Source: Membranipora membranacea (taxonomy: Eukaryota > Bryozoa > Gymnolaemata > Cheilostomatida > Membraniporidae). Taken from it: a DNA stretch of 64,000 nt. Below are positions 35,601 through 47,600 of this stretch, one piece after another; position 1 is the first letter of the stretch; every line of letters starts with the position of its first letter. The position numbers and the translations under genes were made by a program. Location: positions 33,728,001 through 33,792,000 of the forward strand of contig OU612065.1 in NCBI GenBank assembly GCA_914767715.1, in the 5' to 3' direction. The notes under the pieces are model-generated. The model did not search any database, was not told where the DNA came from, and saw only the letters and a program-made list of their open reading frames with translations.

Positions 35601-38600
35601 ATTTGATATCAGGTGTGGGACTCTCATAAACAATGCCCTATCCTATCAAATAATTACTGATAAATAAATTTACTGATTTTTCTCAGTAAATAGTAATTAT
35701 TTTTTGAAAATCATTATAGCTGCACATTCCTCAGTTATATTTGACTCTGCGGATGGATTTTTGAAAGCTTCTTTTCTATATTTAAAAGAAAGTAAAATAT
35801 GAAAAACTGTAGGAATACAATGCATTTGACTACTCATTCTTTTCCCGAGTTCAGTTTTTAGTTATATTACAATGGCTAGGCTTGATGTGATTACCATGAT
35901 GTCAAAGTTATTAGGATGTAAATTTGAGCATAGCAAATTAGTAAAAGTAACTTGCATTTTTTGTCCCTAATATTACCCCCACACAAGAAAACCGCTGCAT
36001 GTGTAGTAACAAGTCTCTTTAATGATGCTGGACCTGAACCGCAGGCCACCTTCAAATCTGAGGTGCTCATACTCTAAACCTTTCACACGGGGTTATAGGC
36101 TTAAACTTGTTTTTTCTAAATGTTTTACAAAACTAGCCCTCAAGAAAAAACTAAAATAGGGAAAAAAATCAATCAAGATGGCAAAAAAAATAATCAGAAC
36201 ATCAACATTTGAATAGTTTATAATTGAGTATTGAACATAAATTAAATGGTATATTGTTAAAAGTAGATGCTATCATATTGACTAAGAAGTTATTTGAAGT
36301 TAAGTGTAGCTTGAACATGTCTCTCATATTAAAAGTGCGCGAAGAATTAGAATTTTCTAACATAAATGGTGGACATGTCTTGTTTATCAATTGATGTCCA
36401 GTTATGCTAATAAAATATATGTTGAGCACTGGTAGATGTAGAAGGTGTAATGACCCTGATAATTCATTAGTTGGTACCAGGTGATTAGGAATGATTTGTC
36501 TACTAAGGAATGATTTGTATATTACATATCAACCTGAATGCTTTTTTCTGGAGTAAAAATAAGTCATCTCGTATATAGTAACTTTGGATACCACTTATGA
36601 TGTGGCAAAAAATTAAATGATGGTAAAGTATTTAAGATGTTTTGTTGTCAAAAAAGGCTTACAAAGTTTTAATTGCCTTTGCTACCTTTTTACTGACACA
36701 GGAAACATGGTCATGCCATGTTAGCCTGTCATCCATGATTAAATCTAACAGTTTTTGTTCAGGCTTTATCAACAGACTAACTGGTTCAGACTGACATTAT
36801 TAGGGGAATATCAACTGATTCTCTGACTATGCCCATAATAAATACTGTAAAAAAATACATTTACCTAATCTTATCATAACACTATTATGTGTTCTCTGTT
36901 ATAGTCTAGGATCACTCACCAGCCTAGAGGTGCTGATGTTAGGTGGTAATGAATCACTGACCGAGTTACCAGATGAGATCGAGGGATTGAAGAGTCTACG
37001 GATACTAGATGTATCAGAGTGTGGCCTCACCAGTCTGCCAAGCAGGTAAATATGATATATATATATATATATAGAGGGGAAACTGTGATTGTGTCAGCTA
37101 ACTTGGCCAAAGATATGTCCACAGAATAAGGATACAGAGGTGAAACTTGAATGGTAGTCATAGTGCCTGCGGTTTTTGATTCACTGTGGGAAAATCATCA
37201 ATCTGAATATTTGCCAGTTTTACTAAATATATTAGTTACAATGGCAATTTGTGATGCAGACATGCCTACCTATGATAGGTCATAATTCATTCTGTATGTG
37301 ACCTAAAGACTGATTTCCAACTTTTTGAAATGTTCAATCTGTGCAAGCTATACGCCATATTGTTGTCATTTTTTGCTAGGATACATAGGCTATGAGTTAT
37401 CTGGGGCTTTAAAATGAGTTATATCATATAGATTTACATGCGGCTTGGGTCAGTACACGGACATTTCTTAATTTCGATGACCGGGCCGGCTATCAATTGT
37501 CACATGTAAATCATGATAAAACTCATTTTAAAAAACATGGAAAAATTTTGGAAATCAGTTTTAGGTTATATACAGAATGAATTATGACCTATCATAGGTA
37601 GGTCTGTCAGCATCACAAATTTCCATCGTAACTTATATAATCAGTAAGATTAGCAGGTATCCAGATTGATGATTTTCCCACAGGGAATCCAAAACCGAAG
37701 GCACTATGATTATCATTAAAGTGTCCCCTCTGTATCCTTACACTGTGGACATATCTTTGGCCAAGTAAGCTGACACAGTCACTTTCGTGGGTTAATGTGG
37801 GTTAAAATTGCAAGTGTTGTCTCTGTCCGAGGACAGAGAAATATCAGTGCCTTAAGGGCGCGGCCGCCGTATTCGGCGCCAAGTTGCTCTCAGTTTGCAG
37901 GCAGGCCGGAGCACACCTGGGGCGTCATGTGTCATGAGCCCAGTAGTCAGTAGACCGCAGCGGGATTCGAAGCCAGGACCTCCAACGCTTGCGCGTCAGA
38001 GGGCAGGCGCTCTAACCAACTGAGCTACCTCCTACTCCTTGTTATCCATCCATGTCCATCCTATTACCTAAGCTTAGCCAGTTGTATTAAGCAATCAGTC
38101 ACCAGCCTGCATATTGTTATTACTGTATTTTTCTGTATAATATATTTTTTGTGTGTCAGGATCTAAAGCAAAGCAGTTAATTGAATACATATGAGAAGTT
38201 TGGAACAGCTGTTGGATATTACATACTGCTATAAACATTATTTACATCAAAACATTAGATCATTTTTTAATAAATAATACTGAGTGCAAAGTTACCTCAC
38301 GTACCATTTCAACTAATAGTCTACCTGATCACTTGCCCATTGCTGGGTGCATTCATATGCCAAAAATGTGTGGCAAACACAGCCCATCAATAATGGTCAC
38401 AAAACTACACAGTGACTTAATATCCAACAAAATAAATGAGCCAGGAAATTGGAATGTAATTTATGAAATTGGCAACCCAGGGGAGTCTTCAATGAGCGAT
38501 GCTTTATAGAAGCAAATTATCACTATCACATCTCTCAAAATCATCACTCACTTGGCTGTTCAATTAGACAAAATCGCTCACTCAGAATTTATATAGTTCC

Positions 38601-41600
38601 ATCAGAGACTGAGCCATTTCTGAGCGAGACCATAGAGTGAGCGATCAGATTGCGATTTTGGCTGTTTTTAATTGAAAGATCCCCCTAAAACCCTTCGCTC
38701 TCCTTGAAAATACGATGCAAAAGCTAATAGCACAGTTGTTATAATCCAAGCAGATGAACCAGGTCAGAAAAAGTTATACAATTTAATCAAGAAGCATGAT
38801 GGGATCCTTGAAAAATACTCATGGTCAATCATGGCTCAATACTAAAAAACTTGATAAAAAGTATTAAAAACCATAAGAGAGTTTCAAAATTGCGGAGTGT
38901 GAATTTTATCAGGAAACATTTGAAACAACATGTTTTGAACCTAACAAATATTGGGGGTTTGTCAACACAGTTTTGAACAGAAAAGTTTGTCATGATGATA
39001 CAAATGGGTGTTTGAAATCTGACGACATAAAAATGACAGAAAAACATGAAACAGCTGATAAATGTAATGAGTATTTCAGCAAAGTTGGCAGCAATCTTGG
39101 AGTCCCACAGGGCTCTGTATTAGGCCCGATCTTATTGATTATATTCATCAATGTTCTTGTTAGTACAGCCTCAATGTTCGCAGACGATACAAACATTTTC
39201 AGACCGGAGCCTTCATTATCTAATTTGAAACGAATTGACTCATTTTAAAATATACAAACACTTTTCAAATTTTCTCAAAGCTCATGACAAAATGGTGCCC
39301 AATCCTGTTAACTTTATTTCAGAAATTGGAAAGAAAGAAAGAAAGAACTTTTAGTATCGAAGTCGTTCACAAAATTTCTCGAAATTTAACATCATAATGC
39401 CATAATGTTCAAGTGCCATATTTGAGAACTTGGACAAAAATTAAATTTCACTTTGCTCCTGATGTATTGCGCCAGATGGTATTTCAATCAACAACCATAA
39501 TCAGTCTTTATTATTCATTTTTTTACCCCCATTTCATGTATGGGATTGAGTTGTAGGGGCATACTGCAGATTGCCATCTCAGCCAAATTTACCTCCTCCA
39601 AAATGCAGCTCTTTTGTTATTTCCTCATTAGGGTCATGTCACTACATATTTTGAAGAATTTTGTCTAATGCCTATTAATATACTTATCAAATACAGATTT
39701 TCAGTTCATTTTCCAAAGCAAATTTTAATAACAAACTAGGCGTTGTAAGATCCCCAAAGACTTGCACACGCTCAAATGAAAATATTATTCCAACCTAAGA
39801 GAACCACCAGCTGCAGAGGGTAATGGTCACTGCTCACCGCTGAACTGCAAACCTCATTGGTGAAAGATGTCCTCTGTTGGGTCTTATATTCCAAAGTCAG
39901 AGAGACTGGCCTGCCTGTGCGCTTGGGCAGGCAGTTCACCAAACTAGTCCCCAACTAAATGACCATACCACCGCCCTATTTTTCTAGTTGTCATTTTATG
40001 TCTGAATTTTACTGGATGCAGTAACCAAATAAAAAAAATATATAACAAACACAATGACACCGTTTTCAGTTATTTAGACAATAGTCTAATTAAAGTTATT
40101 TTATGATGACCTAGATTTAAGACTTGCAAACTGAAAAGATAAGTGTTCTCGCTTTTTGGGTGAGAAGTTGCAGGGGATTGGAATGAAGTATCTCTACTTT
40201 TATATTATGAGTAAACTCTGTAAGTGAAATGAGGAACTATTGTATTTGGGATTGACTTTGGATTTTTATGACACTGATAAACAAATTTGATACTTTATCA
40301 TATATATTCTGTTTTGAATATTTGTACCGTATCTTGAAATAAGGCATTAAGCAATGCTCGTGTGTGTGTGTGTGTAGTTTCATGCACGCTTGTATCCTTG
40401 GTTTTGATGAGTTGGATGTTTTTTTGGTCAAACCCATAAGCCGTCATTGGAATTGACGTCCTAAAGACCTACAGTAGGAAGCAGATTCATTATAAATTTT
40501 GGCTATATAATATAAAAATGGCAATATAGAACATTAGTCTCAGAACACGTGATTCTTTTGATAGAGAATTTCTCATAGGACTGGTCACGAATTCACCAAA
40601 TTACAGACACTAATTTTGCTTTTAAAACATTCATCGAAAGCTACTCTACCATCATTGAAAATTCAAGCAAGAAGACTAGTGCTAAAACCCAAATGCTACA
40701 TTTTAAAAAGCCATCGATGACCACAGAATCATTGGAACTTAGAGGAAAGTGTAAAAAATTGCACATTAAATCTAAACAAGAACAGGAGTTTCCAATACAG
40801 AAGCCAGCTAACCAATAAATTGCCTTCCAATTAGTCCTTTTAATGATATTTAGGAATTGTTAACAATTTCAGGTATTTCAATGCGTCAGACCTTTTAAAC
40901 TCTGCGAAGAACTGTCACAGTGTTACTATTAATGTTATATTGTCACTATTATTCCTCGAATGAACAGAACACCCCCCCCCCTCCCCTAAACATTTTAGTA
41001 TTTCACAAGATCATTATGGGGAAAGTGTGACAAATTTACATAAATCTGGTTAAGAAAAGTATTTCTATTTACATTTCAGAAAAGCTGAAAAGACTCCTTT
41101 ATTGATTTATCACAAGAAAATTATTATTATTTTCCTAATAAGGAAGTTCTGATGAGACAACAGAAATTTGTTCTACCATAGACATCAGGTAGCAAGACAG
41201 AAATTGCACCATATTTAAAACCTAGGCACGGAATCACTGTCCAAATCGATAAAGATTCTTTTATTCCTACCAAATTCCATAGAAAATGCACTGTATGCTA
41301 TTAAAATTGCAATGGATTCCTACACTTCTCATAGGTAAAAATATTTGAGCTATTCTATTTTTCTTTTTACAGCATGTCAAACTTAGAAAATTTAAGGCTA
41401 CTGAATATCAATAAGAATATAGCTCTACTCTCAATTCCCGCTGGAGTATGTCGACTCGATACACTCAAGTCAATGGAGTGTAAAGACTGTACATCTCTGA
41501 CAAGTCCTCCTTATGCTGTCTGTAGACAGGGGCTGCTAGCAATGAGAAAATACTTTGCCGATCTGGAAGAAAATGTTGAGCAAAACAAAAAGTTTGTTCC

Positions 41601-44600
41601 AATAACTGTTATTGGTCAAACTATGGCTGGTAAAACCAGCCTTGTTCGGTCAATGCAAGAAAATAAACGGGCTTTGACCACTCGATGTAACAATAGCAAG
41701 CTAGATGAGGCCACCAAAGTGATCAAGGTGTGTGAGGTAGACGTTGATGAAAAATTCAAACTTGTATTTCATGACTTTGGTGGGCAAGCAGTATATCAGT
41801 TTGCCTATCAATTGTCACATAGATCACAGTATGTTCCCATGCTTGTCATAGACATTGCTGAATTTGACCGACTTGTAGCTGAACACGGAGAAGAGAATGC
41901 CTGTGAGACAGTCTGTTTAACATGGCTCTCCCACCTTTATTTGTCCTGTCCAAAAGCAGGCCAGCCTTTCGTGGTGCTCACCCACTGTGATCTTATCGAT
42001 AATGAAACCTGCAAAGCGAGAGTGAGTCAGTTGATAGAAGTGACTGAACGTCTGCGCCTTAGGTTAATAGAGGAGGAGAAGGCAATGAGACCAATAAACA
42101 GTCCAATCTTCATAATGGAGAGTTTCTGTGATACATCTCAACCTCTTCTCTCAAAACACACACCCCTTCTCATATATAAAGGTTCTGGAACACAGGTAAT
42201 CCTCGATCTAAAAACTTTCCTTGTGTCTGTTGGATTGCCTCTACTCACAGAGATTCCAGGTAGCTGGTATGTTCTGATGAATTTGTGTGCAAACAGCACA
42301 CAGCCATATCTTACGCTGGGTGAGCTAGACAAGCTCTTCTCTAATGACAAAGATCGCTTCATTCTTCAGTACCTTCATGAAATCGGGCGAGTGATGTGGT
42401 ACAGAAATCGAGTCAAACTAAAAAACATCGTGTTTCATCGCATTGAGCTGCTCACACACCTAGTTGAGTTGCTCTATGATCACTGCAGAGAGGAAGCGTG
42501 GAATAAGCATAGTTTTCTGGCATTCCAGCATGATAACATGGGAATCAATCAACGGCAATACAATCATATGGTCCAATCATACCTAAATACTGGAGTGATA
42601 AGGGACATTTTACTGCTCAACCTCATCAAAAAAGAGTCCGAATTCAAATCCCAACCTGAGCTTGCAATCGAGGTATTGAAGGTCTTTCATTTGGTTTGTG
42701 GTCCTGTCAAGAAGGGCAGTGAAAGTCATTATATCGTCCCATACTTCAGTCAGAGAGAAATCACAATCGAGGAATCTGGAAAGTACATTCTTTTGAAAGT
42801 TGACATCTGTTTCAACGGACTGGCTATTCCTAGCTACGTATATCATCTTCTCGCTGCAAATTATGTGGATCTCCATATAACGCCATCCAATTGTATTGAG
42901 GCTGGCTCCAATGGTGTTTGTGTGAGGGAAAACAATGGCACAATCAAGTACCTGCTTCATAACCATACTGAGAGAACCTTTTCCCTCCTGATACTGACCC
43001 CAACAAAACATGTCGATAAATCCTGGAACAGCCTGCTGTACACCTTGCAAAATTTGAGATCTCAACTGGAACAAGAATGGAAGGGAGCTCACTATGAGAT
43101 AGTATTCTACTGTTCGCACTGCCTGCTCACTAAGAAGGAGAACCCAACCACTCAAGTCAATCCTGCATGGCTCAACACTCGCCATCAACCTTATACTGGC
43201 GATGAAACTTGTGACTGTATTCAGCAAACTTCAGCCAAAAGCCGGACTACTATTCCGTATCCACTGTTCTATCCATGTGAGTACAGTTTCACCAACTTAT
43301 GTATGATTGATATGGCAATGAAAATTCTGGTCTGCTCTTTCTGCCTTCCTCTATAGATACCTTAATTCAAATTGTTTTTCTGATGCTTGCTATATTATGA
43401 CATACTACATGCTACTATATGCTTGATAGGTAGCACCATCACAGAGAGAGGGGTTCGGACTTTAGATGAGTACATGTCAGAATTCGAAGTGGCTTCTCAT
43501 GAATCACAAATAGAGGATATTGTGAAGGAAGTAAATTCTGAGAAAGTTCTTATTTACGCTTCAGATTTATATCCAGTCACGGCTGACCCAATGAGTAGTA
43601 CACTGAAACATAAGGTAGGAAGATGTTGTTGATTTTCACCTTTTATATGTAATATTTTCAAGATGAACCCCACTGTTTTCACTCATAACCTGCATACAAT
43701 AAGATGGTAGTAAATTTACTGGATTTAGTGTGCCTACACACACATTAGTCAGAGTCTTATTTTCTTGCAGAAGGTGTACAAAATGTCTGAGACTCGCGGA
43801 AGAGCGCTTATTATATCGAACACCTGCAATAACACAAGGAAAGGTTCAGAGCATGACTATCGGAATATTAAAGGAATGCTTGAGAAGTTTGGATTTATAA
43901 CTGTAGGAGGTCACAAAAATTACACTGCAGAGGTAATGGCAATGTTTTTGTTCCGCCATTGTTTAAGCGCTCAAACGGTGACGGGATGCTGGTAGAGGCA
44001 TTTCATTATCAAGAGAAAGTGGTTGATAATGAAATGCCTCTACCCGCATCCCGCCACCGTTTGAGCGCTTAAAGGGCAACCAGGGTTTCAAATAACTTCT
44101 CATTTGTTCTCATTGATTAATAACAGATTGCACCTTCTGCATAGAGAAAAAGACAAAATCTAATTGGGATGATTATTCAGCCAAAATTCTTGTGAAACAT
44201 TTCATCCATCTGGTACTGACACTAGAATACCACAGAGCAGTTTCCTGTTCCTGTTATTATTTAGCCTGTGCTCTATCATCATTACAGCAATGTCGTGGAA
44301 CCTCCCCTAAACTGAAGTGTTACCCAGCTTAGAGTCAGTAACCACTTTGAGTTTTGCATCGCGTAATGCACAAAGCTGATGCTGCTTAGCACATTATTTA
44401 CTACCTGTTAATGCATTGCTGCAAATCCTTGGTTGCCCCTTAAAGGGCAACCAAGGTTTCAAACAACTTCTCATTGATGGCCATTGATTAATAGCAGATT
44501 GCACCTTCTGCATGGGGAAAAAGATAAAATATAATCCGGATGATTATTCAGCCAGAATTCTTGTGAAACATTTCTTCCATCAGGTACTCAAACTCAGCTA

Positions 44601-47600
44601 AAAGAGAATACCACATAGCAGTTTCCTGTTCCTGTTATTATTTAGCCTGTGCTCTATAATTATTACAGCAAAATCTTGGAACCTCCCCTAAACTGAAGTG
44701 TTACCCGGCTTAGAGTCAGCAGCTACTTTGAGTTTTGCATCGCGTAATGCACAAAGCTGATGCTGCCCAGTGCATTATTTGCTACCCATTGATGCATTGC
44801 TGCGAAACCTTGGTTGCCCTTTAAACTAGCTCCGCCACGATGAAATAAACGCATTGTCACTATAGGAAAATTATCAATATTTGATCTAAAATTATAATAG
44901 TTAGAGGTGACTGTAACTCAGTTTGTAAGGTAGTATAGATATTTCATATGAGAGAGCCAGTGATCAATTCCCAGCAATTGCAGAAGTATAAGAAGAAGCG
45001 ACCAACCAAAGCAGCAGCATCTTGTTATCAACTTGATGCTATTTCTTCTTCAATTTTTTTTTTAGCTGAAAATTAGTATCAACTGTTCAGGATAAGCTGC
45101 TAAATCTACTGTAATTCTCAAACTCAAAATCAAAGAAAAACCTGGACTTTTGACAGTAAAGCAATAATTGCATCATTGTGTCTACAACTTCCGATGACGT
45201 TACGTCGCCCCACAATTAAGTGCCTCATTTCAGCTGTATATGGTGTCCTGTCTAGGTATGTTATTAAGTCTATGGTGAGATCCTATTTTTTGGCTTCAGG
45301 CTATATACGTATACTCGAATCACTTATTTGTTGTTTGCATAGATGATCGTTACGGCTATCCATTCAGAGACACAGCTAGTAGACTGGGAGACAGGAGAAT
45401 CAGTACACAAACATCTCAACTCATTTGTGTTGGTCATCACAAGTCATGGTCATGAAGGGTCTGTGTCTGGTTCCAATGGTAAACATCTCGTAATCACAGA
45501 GCTTATGGATCTGCTCTCATCTGAGAATTTCCCCGCTATGAGAGGGAAGCCAAAGCTGGTCATCATACAGGCTTGTGCTGGTAGTAAGTTTATAAACTTG
45601 ATCGTTTATGGACCGTCAATTATTTTTCTAAGGGAGTAACTTACTAATAGTTCAACGATTCTTTTTTAATTTCCATGTCCTTGTCATTTACGTCTGCATT
45701 CTCAGGCAGCGATTTAATTACCGATGGTATGACATACACCCAAATTTTCTACTAAGTATTTGCTCTTATACTCATAAGACAAATTAGTTCTCAGTGAAAG
45801 TCAAGATTGTCTCTCTACTTGTAGGTAGGAAAGAAACACTTCCAGGAGACTTGCCCCCTTCTCAAGCACCACCCAATCAGAATCAGCTAGAAGTAGATCA
45901 GCCTCAACATAGCAATGGTGCCACAAATGAATCCCCTTCTACAGATCCTCATGATAACCCTATATCAGACTTCATCATTATGCAGTCCAGCTTTGATTGT
46001 AAGTTGTGAGAGACAATATTCCATACTTTCTAATTGTGATCGTAGATGTGTTGGTATTGAAATGAACATAATTGTACTTTATATCACTGACAACCAGTTT
46101 GAAGGTTGTGATGGTTTGTTGATGATTGAGTTATTTTAAATTATGAACAGTAGGACACCCAACTCAATCTGACGGGCACAGCTGAGCTGAGGCATATCCA
46201 TCTTCTTGGTTTGAGTGATGTCATCGATCAGTTATTTTAACAGGATATCCCAGCCTTTGGCATGCACAACTCATTTGAACACTTACAGAGTATGATAACT
46301 AGCCACTTGGTCATACTGGGCAATAGTAGGAAATGCAAAAACAATTTTTTGTGTTCTTTTGCAGCATTCAAATTACATCGAAGTCCTAAAGTTGGCTCGC
46401 TGTTCATCCGCTGCCTGGTATCTACATTCTATAGATATGCTCACAGAGATCATCTCGAAGAACTGGCAGCAATTGTAAGTGATAGATCTTACTGCAGTTT
46501 TAGTCAATGTATGATGCTTGTAAACAGATTTTACACAATCAATCGAGTTTTTTGCAGTACAGTTATTAATTGTCTCAACAAATTGTTGGTTAATGCTTGA
46601 GAGTTTAGTAAGACTTGATGTAAGCATGTGTATTTTTACAGCATAATCTCAAGCTGAATCAATCAAGCACAAATACAACACACGTTTTTTTAGGGTGGGG
46701 GGTAAATGGACTGAATAATACATAGCATGTTAGTCACAGCTAAGTAAATGATTCCACCCGCACCTTTGTGACGGCCATTGGCTTATTTTACAGGTCAGTG
46801 AGACTGTAGTAAAGGCTGGAGCACAGAGAACAGAATATCTGCAAAGAATCGGAAAGCAGCATTATCCCTCTATACCTCAGACTAGATCTACATTTCTAGG
46901 TAATAAGTTCTATCTGCAGCCTGGGATCAATATGAGAACAGAGGACCACCCAGAATCACTCAGAAATCCTGTGTTACGCAAACCTACAGCTACAAGGATT
47001 CACACAGAACCTGGTATGTATGATGTTATGTATGATATAGAAGAAATGAAAATCATAGAAACTTTTTACTCGTTTCAATGCCGTTGCGCCACTTACGATG
47101 CTAATGCTGCTGCTGCCGCCGCCGCCGCCGACGCCGCTGCTGCTGCTGCTGCTGCTGCTGCTGTTTACAGTTTCCTGTCTAGGTTGAGGAAGTTTTTATT
47201 TTTACCTGATTATGACACTGCCTCAGTTTTTTCTCCTACACACCCGCTGATATGTCTGTAACTTGTGAATTAACCAAAATATAAGGTACATATGTATTTT
47301 TTGAGTAATGAAAAAGCATTGTGCAATAATACATATCATGCAATATTTATTAGTGCTAGAGATGCGTTAGACAAAGAGTGGCCCAATGGTTAAGGGTGCG
47401 AACTTGCAAACCTTGAAGACCAAGTTCAATTCCCAGCCCGGCAAATGATAATGTTGAAAATAAGATGCAAATAACATGTTATGCTTTCTACCTGATGCGG
47501 CCACAAATTATTTTCTTGCCCACCCACTGATATGTTGTCATGAAGGAACAACTTGAAAATTCACAAAAAAAAAACATGAGTGAAATATGATTGGCCTATG

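Larger units (their letters stand above)
26054..37045 (+). repeat. type-B LRR cassette array, 7 exons
   Basis: Exons at 26054-26194, 26995-27135, 29275-29415, 30188-30328, 31101-31241, 34016-34156 and 36905-37045. Each is 141 nt and phase 2-2, begins after GTTATAG with TCTAGG and ends before GTAAAT. The encoded pattern is LTSLEEL.L..N..LTELPDEI then LKSL..L.VS..GLTSLPS, two LRRs per exon. The last joins in phase to the Roc-COR exon at 41373. Spacing is 913 bp between exons 3-4 and 4-5, and about 2.9 kb between 5-6 and 6-7, so whole exon-plus-intron units were duplicated. Confidence 0.92.
43771..45583 (+). other. caspase p20 subunit, two exons
   Basis: Exons 43771-43932 and 45343-45583. The first encodes the opening caspase strand, RGRALIISN, then RKGSEHD with the Arg and Asp of the p20 pocket segment, and LEKFGF. 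The second carries the catalytic histidine in ITSHGHEG (codon 45445-45447) and the catalytic cysteine in KPKLVIIQACAG (codon 45574-45576). QACAG differs from the usual QACRG or QACQG, but the cysteine is retained. Both active-site residues suggest an active protease. The intron between the two exons carries three TTAA-type elements. Confidence 0.92.

Noticed and set aside
37960-38035. Possible functional tRNA gene on the minus strand
   Set aside because: A and B boxes are good, but the acceptor stem does not pair and the anticodon arm is wrong. It is the head of a longer SINE. The same reasoning applies to tRNA-like blocks near 1297, 7780, 15155, 16310 and 47384.
42610-43227. 205-codon minus-strand open frame
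   Set aside because: It lies opposite the COR part of the Roc-COR exon, whose plus frame has clear family motifs and consistent splice phase.
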